From assembly GCA_016271365.2 (NCBI GenBank), contig CM057459.1, positions 822,241,001 to 822,305,000 on the forward strand: a stretch of DNA of 64,000 nt, read 5' to 3'. Both the position numbers and the translations under genes were made by a program. Within the stretch, counting starts at the first letter, position 1. Each line of letters starts with the position of its first letter. Of this stretch, positions 32,187 through 43,490 are shown piece after piece. The notes under the pieces were generated by a model that searched no databases, was not told where the DNA came from, and worked only from the letters and a program-made list of their open reading frames with translations. This DNA is from Neoceratodus forsteri (lineage: Eukaryota; Chordata; Ceratodontiformes; Ceratodontidae).

Positions 32187-33189
32187 TGCTGTTCTTAGCC
32201 TTTCCTGTTCTCTATAAAATGTGGCTGTATGGTCAATGTCCTCCAGGATAACCCATGCGTCAGGGCATTTGCTCTGGGGTTCTTTTGTAGTTAATGTCCA
32301 ATAATGTTGGTTTCAACATAAAGGAACACTATCTTTTTTTTTTTAATTCATTACATATTTTAATGGGACACTATAACATGGTGACTTGAACCAGGACCTA
32401 GTCTAGCTAGGAACACTCACAGAGGAATTTTGGACAGGTTTTAGAGCTCTAAACAAAAGTGTATAAATTCAGCAAATAACAGAAAATGAAATTTTTTTCT
32501 CAGCAGTTTTAATGCATGGCAAACAAGAGAATCCCTTTTTCAGCAAAATGAATAAATAAATAAATCCATAAATAATCAACTGGTTTTGAATGTATTTTTC
32601 CTACCTGGGACTTTGCTCTCCACCATTCAGATTTTTATGCACAAACTAGATTAAGCTAGTAAGCACCTATTGCCATCATGCTTGTTCTTTTCTGCATTTA
32701 GACAAATTTGTGGTTATATTTTGAGTGATCCTGCAGCATGTCATTGATGGTGCCAGTCACAGGGCTTTCCTTTTTTTGTATTGCCATAGGGCTTCAGGCT
32801 TACATAAAGCCTTGGTTTGATTCATCATGTGAAACATTCTTTCTTTCTCATTAAATTCTATGTGGTATGTGAGAAATTGTTAGATGTCTTTGCAATGTCA
32901 GGATAAGAGTTTCAGTAAGCTTTAAAGCAGACTTTCAGAATATTAAATAGTTACTTTATTGGATTATTATTAATAATATTATTATTAATTTAACTAGTTC
33001 CAGCTGACAGTTTGGCGCTTATCTAGGTTTGAAAGCAACTTAGTGGAAAGCATTTTTTCAAGTTGGCAAAATGTTTGTTAGTAAACATGATTGCAGCCAT
33101 ACAGTATATGGAGGAGAATCTGCATTCATCATAAGATGCGCATTCTTCTTGCATGCATTTCTAGTCAATAAACCTTCTGTTTAACTATC
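32187..33189. other. Unassigned AT-rich stretch
   Basis: No coding similarity was seen. A short ATT-rich tract lies at 32964-32992. Confidence 0.35.
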
Positions 33190-33290
33190 AGTGATGATAT
33201 CACCTAGTGGCAAAGCATTCCACTAAGCTAATAGTAAGCAGGTGACTGTGTTCAGTCCTCAGTAAGGAACATTTTTTCTTCCTCACTACA
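33190..33290 (+). mobile_element. Probable tRNA-derived SINE head
   Basis: TATCACCTAGTGGCAAAGCA (33198-33217) resembles an A box, and GTGTTCAGTCC (33248-33258) resembles a B box about 40 bases on. Spacing and order match tRNA-derived SINE heads. It abuts repeat family Z. Confidence 0.45.
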
Positions 33291-33319
33291 ATTTATATAG
33301 TATGATAAAGTTTGTTATA

Positions 33320-33790
33320 TGTCATTATAGTGTATGATGGAAAACTGTTCTAATCTGATTTCCATCTGTACTGAAATGCTGCTATACCACAGTTGAAAGG
33401 TCATGGAACACAGTTCTACCCTTCTACAATAAAACAGTGCTACAATAAACTTGGGAAGCGCATGAGTCACATATATTTTAAAACATCCCCAAGGCAACAG
33501 AAACCACATGATCTACCAGATAAAATGATGCAGCAGCAGCATGAACAGCAGAGACGCTGATAGATCCAGCACACTCAGGATCATTCAGATAAGGTAAAAA
33601 AAGCAGGCTCAACCAGATATGTTAGCATATATAGAAATACAATGCAGGATCAACCATATAGTTTTAATTACTCATGAAATAAAGTGCCGTTCATCAGACA
33701 AAATCCCATCTTGCTAAATGAGAACTACAGCTGCCACTTTTTTTACTTCAAAATCCCTCCCAAACCCAGTTCTCAACAAACAAAACTGTG
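33320..33790 (-). repeat. Dispersed repeat family Z, copy 2
   Basis: Inverted relative to 28090-28590. The minus strand reads GTTTGGGAGGGATTTTGAAG, GTGGCAGCTGTAG, ATGGTTGATCCTGCA, TATCTGGTTGAGCC, CCATGACCTTTCAACT and CATCATACACTATA in the same order as copy 1. This copy holds more ATCTGGTTGATCC units. Confidence 0.6.
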
Positions 33791-34099
33791 CATAGTGGTA
33801 GGTCTTCTGACTTTCCAAGTTTGATCTTGGTTGGATGTGATGATTCCAAAATGCAGATAGCAAACAATGTCAAAATAAATCACTGTTTTTTGATGTCTTT
33901 TTTCATCACCTAGCACCCAGATGGTTTGAAATTTTAGTCGGAAATTTTTAGGATTGAAAGGGATTGGCATACAGATGTGCCTTTCACTAGTTTAGTGAAA
34001 AAAAAAACATATGTTCCAAAGTTATTACATTTTGAAATTTCAGTTTTGAGTATGCTCAGTACAGTCTTTTGGATAGCTGCTTGATGCAAAAAAAAATTA

Positions 34100-34790
34100 T
34101 GTGGTTCACACACAAAAAAGAATCCTTTTTCATATGGGTAATCATTTTTCATGAGGAAAAAAATATTTTTTTCATATGGCCACCATCTTCCGTTTTTTTT
34201 GTTATTCAAAACCCACAAAAAAAGTGTATCCTGCAAACACACACACCAACACATATATATTGCTCACCAGGACACTGTTATTTTAGATTCTGCACTTGGT
34301 TTTTGGAAACATGACCTAGAAATGTATTTTTTTTAACATTTACAAATCCTTTTTGTGATCCAATGTTCTTTTTTCATATGAACGTACGGTAACAGAACTG
34401 GTCCATACAAAAAAGGATGGCTTCATGTGAAAAAAGAATTTGGATTTATTTTTCTTTTATCAATCTTTTTCATATGAAGGCATTTTTTTGTCATGTGAAT
34501 GACACAAGCATATGGAAAAAGATGCCTTCATACTAAATGGGGAAAAAAAAACTAAGTCAAAATTATTTTTTGCATGAAGGCATCCTTTTTCATATTTTTT
34601 TTTCTTCATTTGAAAACGGATACCTTCTTATGAAAAAACAAGTTGGACTTAGCTTTTTTTCCATTCTTTTTTCATATAAAGACATCCTTTTTTGTATGCT
34701 TTTTTCATTCATATGAAAAAAGAATGCACTCGTACAAAAACAGAATTTGGATTTTTTTCCATTATTTGTTCATATGAAGTGAATATATAT
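34100..34790. repeat. Array of TTCATATGAA palindromes
   Basis: About a dozen near-copies of TTTTTTCATATGAA or its complement ATATGAAAAAAG occur at irregular intervals of 25 to 100 bp (34128, 34170, 34370, 34464, 34507, 34670, 34705 and 34770 among them). Both orientations are present because the core is self-complementary. The surroundings are T-rich and A-rich. It is not a simple microsatellite. Confidence 0.6.
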
Positions 34791-35469
34791 ATATATATAT
34801 ATATATCAAAACATATGTCTTGGTAAGTACTACAAGAATAATACATAACCCCTCTAAAAAAAAAAATTAGGGCCCACATAAAAAAAAGTAACAATTAAAA
34901 AATTAACATTTTCATAGGATAAAATTATAACTTTAATAAGCCATAACACCCTCAATATTTGGACATAAGAGACAATTTATATATCAAAACAAAGGTTTCA
35001 ATGAGTACTGCAAGAATAACACACATTCCCTCACTACACATTTACAGACATTCTGAAAATAAAAAAAAACTGAAATGTCCAAAAGATAGCAATGGAACTT
35101 CAACAAGCCATAATTCCCTCAATACTTTAACTTAACGGGCATTTTTTATGTCACAACAATTTCTTAATGTGTACTACATGAATAACATATATTCCCCCTA
35201 AACATTTAAGGGCGATACAAAAAAAAAAAAGAAAAAATCCCACTTTATATATCAAAACAAATGTCTTACTGAGTACAACAAGAATAACAACCCCCAACAT
35301 TTAAGAGCAATATAAAAAAAATGAAAATTGCCATGGGATAACATTGGAAGTTCAACAATCCATAACTCCCTCAATATTTGAACTTAAGGGACAATCTATA
35401 TATATCAAAACTAAGGTCTTTATGGCTACTGCAGAAAATCACATATTCCCTCCTAAACATTTAGAGGAT

Positions 35470-35480
35470 ATATATATATA

Positions 35481-35529
<49 letters not shown>

Positions 35530-35535
35530 TATACA
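35470..35535. repeat. (AT)n microsatellite within the array
   Basis: More than 25 AT dinucleotides with minor breaks. Similar shorter tracts lie at 34785-34806 and 35963-36001. Confidence 0.95.
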
Positions 35536-35593
35536 AAATTCCCATAGGATAACATTGGAATTCAACAAGCCATAACTCCCTCAATATTTGGAC

Positions 35594-35957
35594 TTAAGGA
35601 GCCACCAACACATCAACATGAACTATGGGAAACAACATTTTTGGACACAAAACAGCTTATATTTCAAATTTGCTCTGTATTTCTTATCCCCATTATTCAT
35701 TACTAGGGTCATATGCATGAAAACAGGATAGCTATTCCTTGTAGATGCTTCAGCTCCTATTTTTTCTTCCCAACTGAATGCCATAATAGTGTGCTTGTGA
35801 CATCACAGTTATTCTCCCATGGCAACAGACTGTGATGTCAAAACAGAGGATTATTCTTTCAAGCAGGAAGTGAGCTATAGAGGCACATGAACTCAAAGGG
35901 ATAAAGTTCTTGTTTTTTGGGAATTTCTTCAGTAATAAATAATGGAAAGTGGAATTT

Positions 35958-36005
<48 letters not shown>

Positions 36006-36078
36006 TGAAATAGAAGCTGTATTGTGTTCAACTATTACATTTTCCAAAGTTTTCCCTAAGGTGTCAGCTGCTCTTTAA
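35594..36078. mobile_element. TTAA MITE family X, copy 2, with a readable empty site
   Basis: TTAA lies at 35594-35597 and 36075-36078. The right terminus inverted reads AGAGCAGCTGACACC; the left reads GGAGCCACCAACACA. The interior matches copy 1 (CTGTATTTCTTATCCCCATT, then CCCATGGCAACAGACTGTGA). The flanks read ...ATTTGGAC-TTAA and TTAA-GGGACAAT..., and intact satellite units here contain TTTGAACTTAAGGGACAAT, so the pre-insertion site is directly visible. It is non-autonomous, 477 bp between the TTAA copies, and includes an (AT)n tract. Confidence 0.88.
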
Positions 36079-36230
36079 GGGACAATGTATGTATCAAAAC
36101 AAGGGTCTTAATGGTTACTACAAAAATGACACATATTCACCAAAACATTTAGAGGCAATATAAAAAAGCATAACAAACTAAAAAAAGGCTAATTTCCATA
36201 TCATAATTTTGAAACTTTAACAAGCCATCA

Positions 36231-36428
36231 AATGACGGAAATAAATTGCTGTTTTGGCAGAAATAGAAGTGCAGGGCCCAGAAGGCCCTCTACTTCCACA
36301 GCAAAATACATGTATGTATCTATGGAGGGATGGAAGCACAGGGCCCAGAAGGCCCTGTGCTCCAGCAGGCAAATGAGGATATGATTATTCTGTCTCAAAA
36401 AGGAAGGAAATTCATTGCAAAAACTTAG
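36231..36428. other. Unassigned stretch with two short hairpins
   Basis: GCACAGGGCC and GGCCCTGTGC (about 36337-36361) form a perfect ten-base stem around five bases. A related, shorter inverted phrase lies near 36273-36290. Confidence 0.5.
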
Positions 36429-36832
36429 TTAATGCACTAGTTGAAGTTAAACCAACAAAGGTATGGAAATGTTTCAATAGTTTACCCTTCTTTTAACCCC
36501 ACCTTGCAGGCAGCAACAGGAAAAAATACCATTTGATCTCTCTTGAGCATTTGCAAATCAAGAATGGGGTGTGCCTTGGGAGTGTCAGTCCTAATGCTCA
36601 CTCCATTCTCATATACTGTACACATATCAGCTTATTTACTAGTGGAATGGGGTGAGCATTTGGGTTGATAATTCAAGGAACCCCCCACACCTGATTTATG
36701 AAGATGCAGGAGAGGTCAAACCATAATGCTTTTTCCTGTTACTGCCTGCAGGGTGGGGTGGGGTATTAGGGTTGGAAACCCTAACACCACATTTCCCTAC
36801 TTTTGTCAGTTTAACTACAAGAAGTGCATTAA
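36429..36832. mobile_element. TTAA-flanked palindromic element
   Basis: The arms mirror each other about a centre near 36630: TTAATGCACTAGTTGAAGTT on the left against the inverted right arm TTAATGCACTTCTTGTAGTT, then CCTGCAGGCAGTAACAGGAA-type sequence and an inner TGCTCAC...CCATTC pair. TTAA occurs at both ends. The terminus TTAATGCAC is shared with the tiny hairpin at 12693-12786. No ORF. I infer a foldback piggyBac-like MITE. Confidence 0.72.
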
Positions 36833-37196
36833 CAATGTTTTTTTTGTAATGAATATATTATAGTGGCACAGTAGCGCCACTATAGTTTGGGTTCAGTGGT
36901 CACTTTAATGTTAAATCCCAAATGCTACACTTTAATAACATTGAAACAGTTCAACCTATTCTCATGAAATTTTGCATGTGCCATTGGGGATCAAGAATTT
37001 CTTTTTTTTTTTCAATTCAAAATTGATTACCATTTTATACATACCAAGGATAAATCACCATGGATAATTCGAAGCATCAACAAAACATAATATACAGATC
37101 GGTGCATCCTTCCCCTCAAAGATCACCTCCCTCCCCTAAATCTTCTACAGTATGAGAAAGCATTTATCACCAGAATTAATTGTCAGGCATATAAAA

Positions 37197-38161
37197 TTAG
37201 ACATATTGTAGGGAGTAAAAAGTTTGCAGAGGGCCCCATATTTTATTAAATTTAGTTGTAGTATTCTGGAGACTAGCTATTGATCTCTCTGTTCTGAGAA
37301 TAGCTAATAGTTCTCTCAGCCATTTGGCATAGGAAACATTTTCACTGTTCTTCCAGTGCTTCAGTACTAGTTTTTTAACTGACATGGATATTAAGGCCAT
37401 GTGGAACTTCTGAGCGAAGACTAGAATCCCCGAGAAATCACCCAGGAGACAAACCTTAGGGGAAAATAACTCATCGAGGCCTAAAATGGGGTCAGCTCTC
37501 TGGTAAGTGCCCAGAAGGGGGATATTATGGGACATGTCCAAAAGATATGAAGTAAGTTACCTTCATCCTGTGCACATCTGGTGCAAGTGGAGGAAGAGGC
37601 TATACCATATCTAGTCAACTTTTGTGGTGAATACTATAGGTTGTGTTATATGCAGAATTGCATGAGAAGGAGTCTGTCCTGCGTGATGAACTTATGTCAT
37701 CCCTGCCATAAAACAGGCCAGTTTATAGGTATCTCAGGGAGAAGAGGTGCCCAATAGTTCAAAGGACCCAGATGGTGTGGGTACATCCAGTCAAAGAGGA
37801 TATTGAACAGCTTGGACACTGCACATGGAAGGCTGGCTAGAGGGACCATTCCTGTGATAAAAGGTGGATTTATGGAGGAGGAAGGGGTTACCCCCGTGGC
37901 TTTTATCAGCAGGTGACATAGTTGGAAAATTTTAAAGATATAGGAATTTGGGATATTAAATTTAACTATGATCTCTGGTGAAGTTAACCAGGACCCTGTT
38001 CTTCCATCTAGAAAGCAGGAAAGAGTAGTATTAGTTAGGTGTAGCAGCCAAAGGGTGGAAAGAACTTTACCAGTGGTTTTAAGGTTGGGGTTCCCAACTA
38101 ATGGTTGTGTCAGGTCTGTACAGTGGTCATGCTTCAAAAAGGCACACAGTTGGGAATGCAC
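37197..38161 (-). pseudogene. L1 ORF2 C-terminal region
   Basis: Frames at 37697-38161 and 37197-37541 continue ORF2 after the RT. WLLHLTNTTLSCFLDGRTGS is near 38010-38070, and SPKVCLLGDFSGILVFAQKF and WKNSENVSYAKWLRELLAIL lie in the last part. Wording and order match L1 ORF2 C-termini, but the cysteine-rich motif is not cleanly readable. Confidence 0.7.
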
Positions 38162-38319
38162 TTTGACAGAAAGGGCAATTGGGGCAGGATGAAGTGGTAT
38201 AGGAAGATGTAAAATAAAAGCATGGAAGGAGAAAGGCCATATAATCTAATCAGGTCAGATTCAATTTTAAGCCAGAGTGGGGTATAAGAGGATAGTGCTC
38301 CAGGAGTTCCCATCCTGAG

Positions 38320-39835
38320 TCATCTAAGATATTTACTGACATGACATGCCCAGTAATAGGAAGCTAAATGTGGGAGATGGAGGCTGCCCATTGCTTTAGG
38401 CACTGCAAGTTTATGGAAGGCCAGATGGGTTTTTTTATTATCCCAAATGAGATCCATGATGAGACTGTGTACTTTTTTGAACCATGAGAGAGGAAGCCAT
38501 ACATTTAAAAGGTTGAGTGGATAAAGGAGATGGGGAAAAACATTTATTTTGACAATGTTGATTCTACCCCATAGAGAAAGTGGGAGAAGGGACCACCTTT
38601 TAAAGTGCTGGGTAAGTGTGATTAATAAAGAATCCAGATTTTTCTTTTGGAGAACAGCTGGGTTTCTTGAGAGTACAATACCTAGATATTTCAGGGATTG
38701 TTCTTCCCAAGACAGACTTAGGCTTTTGATTTCTTGTTTTGTTAGTTTATAATTAAGGGGAAAGGCAACTGTTTTGTCTACATTTAATTTATCATTTGAA
38801 AAGGTGCCATATTTTCTTATAATCTTTAGCATGGGGGGATTGATAAGGTAGGATAGGAAGGCTGAAGTAGTAGATCATCGGCATAAGCAGAGAACTTAAT
38901 TTCATGGTTTAGCATGGAGATGCCTTGAACTCTGGGGCAATTAACCAACCACCATATTAGTTGATCCAGATATAGATTGAAAAGAATAGGAGACAAGGGG
39001 TATCCCTGTCTTGTGCCTAATCGCAATGGGAGGAGGTCAGAGATCACTCCATTACACATCACTCTAGCCAAGGGTAGGTAGTTTATAAAGTGTGTGGACC
39101 CAATTTTGAAATGTCGGGTGGAAACTGAAGGCTTGTAAGGTATGGAACTGGAAGTTCCAGTTGATTTGTTGAATGCTTTCTCGGCATCCAGGGAAACCAA
39201 AGTGGTGGGGTATTGAGCATCCCTGGATGCCAAGAAGACATGGGCCAGGGTACGTAAGTGATCAGCAGAGGATCTGCCTTTCATGAATCCCACTTGATCT
39301 GGTCCTATTAGATCAGAGATAACAGTATTGATACAATCAGCTAGTAGTTTAGACAGGATTTTAATGTCTTGGTTAAGAAGAGAGATTGTTCTATAGCCTG
39401 TTGTCAGCTCAGGGGTTTGCCAGGTTTAGGTAGGATAACAATCAAGGCTTCAAATAGGGTGCTGTCTATGTTGGACTCAAAGAGAATATGTTGATATAAG
39501 GGGAAAAGCAAGGGAACCAGTTGTGGTGGATAGATTTTATAAAAATTAGATGAGAAACCATCAGGCCCCGGAGTTTTCACTGAAGGGAGGTCCCTAATGA
39601 TTCTAAAAAGTTCTTCTTGAGTAATAGGGGCACATAATGCAAGTTGTTGAGCTTGGTAAAGTGAAGGCAGATGAGAGTCAAGGAGATACATATCAAGTTC
39701 ATCTAGGGAAGGCGGATTTAGCATGGGACTGTATAGTTGCTGGTAATAAGAGTGAAATTCAGCAGTGATCTCAGATGGGGTAAATGTCAAGGTACCATCT
39801 ACCGACAATAGGATAGCAGCAATAAATCTGTACAA
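38320..39835 (-). pseudogene. L1 ORF2 reverse transcriptase
   Basis: Three frames together cover the RT. 39404-39835 has the fingers (KTPGPDGFSSNFYK, then ILPKPGK). Near 39294-39400 the block ISLLNQDIKILSK and DQVGFMKGR is readable. 38826-39293 has motif A (LVSLDAEKAF, then N for the usual D), RQGYPLSPILFNLYLDQL, and KFSAYADDLLL (motif C intact). 38320-38832 has the thumb (SLKYLGIVLSRN, then LSLWGRINIVKINVFPHLLY). The wording is clearly L1, not CR1. Confidence 0.88.
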
Positions 39836-40555
39836 TTATTGTTGTTTGATTCTTAATGCCAGGAGACATCCAGCTTTTTCTCCTTGGTCAGTATAAGAAG
39901 CGTTGGTTTTGATAATCAAAAATTTGGCTTTCTCTCTCTGAAGGTTCAAGTAAGCATCCTTCAGCTTAATAAGTTTTTGCTTAATTTGCCCTGGGGTAGA
40001 TGGGGACATTTTAATTTCAAGGGTTCTAATTTGGGAAATGAGATTCTGAAGTTGATTCTCACTTGCCTTCTTCCTCCTGGAAGCCAAGCCAATTAATACA
40101 CCTCTTTAATATGCTTTTAAAGCGCACCATTCCACATCTGGCTTACCGGTAGTATTATGGCTGATATTTATAAACTGTGTAATATGATATGTGATATTCT
40201 GCACTGTAGCCAGATCTTTTAGAAGCTGGTTATTGATTTTATATCTTTCACCTAATTTGGGAAGGGAGAAAAATGAGAGTTGACATGTGACCAATGAATG
40301 ATCGCACAGGGGACCGGGAAGAATGGAAGATTCTATTACCCCGAAAAGTAAATCCTGGGAAATCAGAACATAATCAAGCCTTGAAGAAGTCCCATGAGCC
40401 AGAGAGGTAAATGTGTAACTCCTTTCTGAGGGGTGATGGACACGCCAAACGTTATGCAGACCCGTTTGATCTGTGTTCCCTCAGCGCCCTTTGGGCTGGG
40501 TAGAGGCCTCTAAATTTACTCCCCGTATGATCTACATTCAGGTCAAAAGTTAGAT

Positions 40556-40987
40556 TTAGGTCCCCTCCCAGAACCATGGGGATGAATAAATAAGGAGCCA
40601 TAATATTGACCAACTGTACAAAAATTTGGGGGAGTCAACATTTGGACCATAAATACTGCCTAATGGAATATTATTAGTATGTAATTTTCCCTGGACAAAT
40701 ACAAATCTACCATTAGGGTCACTGATAACTTTAATAGGTGTAAATGGTATGGATCGGGATATTAAAATCAGAACCCCACAGCTTTGAGAATTCTCTTCTG
40801 CCACAAAGACTTGACCCACATGTTGCCTTCTTAGTTTTGGGGCTTCTGAGATAAACAACTTAGATTTCTGTATAAATGCAATGTCTATTTGCAATAAAAA
40901 TAAATGTTTCAATAATTGGTATTGTTTCAGCTTACTGCAGGTGCCCTTGACATTCCAAGTTCCAAATACTAACTCTCTAGCCAGCAT
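40556..40987 (-). pseudogene. L1 ORF2 endonuclease, N-terminal part
   Basis: LVFGTWNVKGTCSKLKQYQL carries the catalytic Asn block (W-N-V-R/K-G). DIAFIQKSKLF is the Q-E-T block with Lys in place of catalytic Glu. CGVLILISRSIPF and GSIYGPN follow (Y-G-P-N conserved). The missing Glu means this copy could not cut DNA. The rest of the endonuclease (to about 40100) is in fragments. Confidence 0.8.
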
Positions 40988-42399
40988 ACCAGATGAATTG
41001 TGGGTAAACCTCCCTGAGTGAAAGAGAACAGACTCCTACTGAAAGAAAAGGAAAAAAAGTAGAAATGAATTTGACCATGCAAGATTCTCCCCACCACTCC
41101 CCTCTCCCCTTTCCTCAATTCCTTACTATTACTCAGCCCCTTATAATACCCGATTTGCCATTGTATGAGTAAATAGGTTCCTTTTTGTCTGAATAGAACC
41201 CATCCAACCCTACCTCCCTTACTGCAGCAAACTACGATCTTTGTACTACCGCATCGCTTCCCCTCCCCCAGCCACCCAATATTATCCCATTAAGCTAAAA
41301 CAGAACACATTTCTTTATATCCTACAAACAAGAGACTACTAAATCAGAAAAACAATTGACTTATCTTGGGAATGAGACATGCAAGCTTTCCTTTTATTAA
41401 TAAGAACAAAAGGCAAGTTTTAAAAAAGGGTTGTCACAGTTGAATGGATCGGGTCATACCGGTTTACACCACCATGCGTGAGGTCATAATAATGTCCTGC
41501 CTGACAGGTTCAAGATAACAAAACATAATAAAAATAAAATTTAAAAACAAACTACTGGACTTTTATATTTATAGAGACCAGAAATGTGAATGAAATCAGC
41601 AAGGTCTAGGTTGGCTATGTAAAACATCGTTGGATAGTATCTGCAAAGTAATAACAACATTACCCAGTAACTTGTGGGTGAGCTCTGTAACAAATATATC
41701 TCAAAATATCTAACATAGAATTATCAGAGTACAGTATTTAGTCCTTTAGAGCTGACTAAAAAGAAGAACTGGGAAAAGTAAGTTAGCCGCTTTTCACTTT
41801 GTAAATAGTCAGAAATAAAGAAAGCAAATTTGCCATTAGAATCATGATTATTGGAGGCAGGTAGGAGTAAAACTCAACATCATAAAGCAATAATAACAGC
41901 TTGTGTAGGCTTCCCCCTTCAATATAAATGAAAGTACTGTGAGGCATATCCCAAGGGCATCCAGCATTAAATATAGCTTTAAACACATAAAAAATTACTA
42001 GATTTCGAAGACAAGTATGCAGGGAGCTCCCTTTAGTGATGCAAGATTGTCAGAGCATTGTGAGACATTTAAATAAAGTAAGCTGCATGCCGGTGCTCAC
42101 CATTGCAAAAAATGAAATAAACACATATGAAGAACAAAGGGCAAAAGTACCAAAAAGGAACATCCTTAGTCAAAAATGTTTATTCCATTGATTCTGTGGA
42201 TTGAGCTAAGAGACAAAGTAGAGATGTTACTTATGTTGCTATTATCAACATGGTGAACTGAAATAAGAGCCCTCTGGTTAGGTAGACACTTGGAGCTGAT
42301 AGATTTAAAGCAGTAGTATGTTTCCCCATAGAAATGCATCAAAAGGCTCTATAGGTCCTTATCAGGACATAACTTCTTTCCCTTCTTCACTTCACAGAT

Positions 42400-43332
42400 C
42401 TGCATTAACTTTGTTGAGCAGGTATCTTCCACTCTTTGAGTGTGAGTCATGGATCATGGAACAGGTAAGGAAGGGCTGTCTTAAGCCTGGTGAGTGCAGC
42501 CTCTGGGTCTTCGTAGGAAAGTCAAGTACCAGCCATTTGTACTTGTAATCTGGCTGGGTATACCATCTTAAACTTTATCCCAGCAGTGATGATCTTTGAA
42601 ACCATCAAGTGAAATGATGTTCATCTCTGCCTTATTAAGACTGGGAGATCCTGTGCAACTCTAATTGTGTTGTCTTCTCATCTTACTTCATGCAGTTCTT
42701 TTATTTTTTGCAAGAAAATGCTGTCGTTTGAGGAAATTCAAGAAATGGCAGATAATAGGTCGAGGCAGGGATCCAGGTGGAGGTTTTGGGTGAAGCGACC
42801 TATGTGCCCTCTCAAAAATATACTTGGATCTGAAGGGACAGGGGCAGGCGATCTTTTCGATCAGCTTTTGGATAAAGACAACAGTATTCTGGCCTTCTTC
42901 TCCCTCTGGGAGGCCAATGATAACAACGTTGTACCTGTGGCTGCATCCCTCTAGATCTTCCAACTTTGATTCTAGTTGGGATATTTTCTGCCACAAAGAT
43001 GCCAGCCCAGGATCTATTTTATCCACATGCTTCTCAAGGGAACAAATACGGGTAGTGTTATCAGTGGCTGTCCATGAAACATCTTCTCTCATTTGTGTGA
43101 GTGACTTGAGCTCTGAAGAAATATCTCTCATTTCTTCATGAAAATGTTTAAATTCCTCCAGGAACCTGCCTAGAGTTAGGGGTTCCTGGTCCATAGCGGC
43201 AGTTGTATGTGATGGCCATTCTGCAAAGCCCGAGGCCCGTGGTTTCTTCAGGTCCTTTTCAAGAGTAACCAGAGAAGTGTGTTTCTGTGGTGCCTTTTTC
43301 ATATAAACATCCATCGGAGCAGTGGTCTGCAT
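42400..43332 (-). pseudogene. L1 ORF1 (RNA-binding coiled-coil protein) remnant
   Basis: L1 ORF1p is a trimeric nucleic-acid chaperone that coats L1 RNA. Here residues 55-128 are heptad-rich (FLEEFKHFHEEMRDISSELK, then LWQKISQLESKLEDLE). RYNVVIIGLPEGEEG at 133-147 is the start of the RRM, and PRPIICHFLNFLKRQH near 190-205 is the conserved R-P-I-I-x-x-F-L-N block. The frame breaks at 42688. Beyond it the C-terminal domain continues in other frames, with AGIKFKMVYPARLQVQM around 42540. The ATG at 43332 is a plausible genuine start. Confidence 0.85.
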
Positions 43333-43490
43333 TCAAGGTACTCTGAATAATTAAACAGTCTGTTAGAGTGGTCTGCGAAGGTTTGAAGGGGTTAGTCCAA
43401 AAGTATAAAACAAGAAAATAAGGAATTGGGTGGCTGGAGTGATGTGGAGGAGATGCTAGCCTGCACTCTGCATCACGTTGTCTTGGGGGC

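Larger units (their letters stand above)
34791..36230. repeat. Degenerate satellite-like array, about 100-180-bp units
   Basis: Units open with a TATATATCAAAACAA motif at about 34800, 34978, 35142 (degenerate), 35243, 35398 and 36088. Each unit continues through 'gagtactacaagaataacacatattccc', an A-rich middle, 'cccataggataacattgga' and 'caagccataactccctcaatatttgg'. Spacing is about 100 to 180 bp. A TTAA MITE interrupts the array at 35594-36078. No ORF. Confidence 0.7.
36990..43490 (-). mobile_element. L1-type LINE, nearly full length, decayed
   Basis: The minus strand carries a short 5' leader (43490-43333), ORF1 (43332 to about 42400), a gap of about 1.4 kb, ORF2 (about 40990-37200) and a 3' end in an A-run at 36999-37012. 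ORF2 domains are in L1 order: endonuclease, RT, C-terminal region. All frames are broken. The inter-ORF gap is longer than usual for L1 and may hold a decayed insertion or an unusual spacer. A target duplication was sought and not found. Confidence 0.85.

Noticed and set aside
35750..36047. ORFs with Tyr-Ile repeats
   Set aside because: They are translations of (AT)n tracts inside the MITE and satellite.
34791..36230. CRISPR-like array
   Set aside because: Units are long and diverged, without uniform short repeats and spacers, and the surroundings are eukaryotic LINEs and MITEs.
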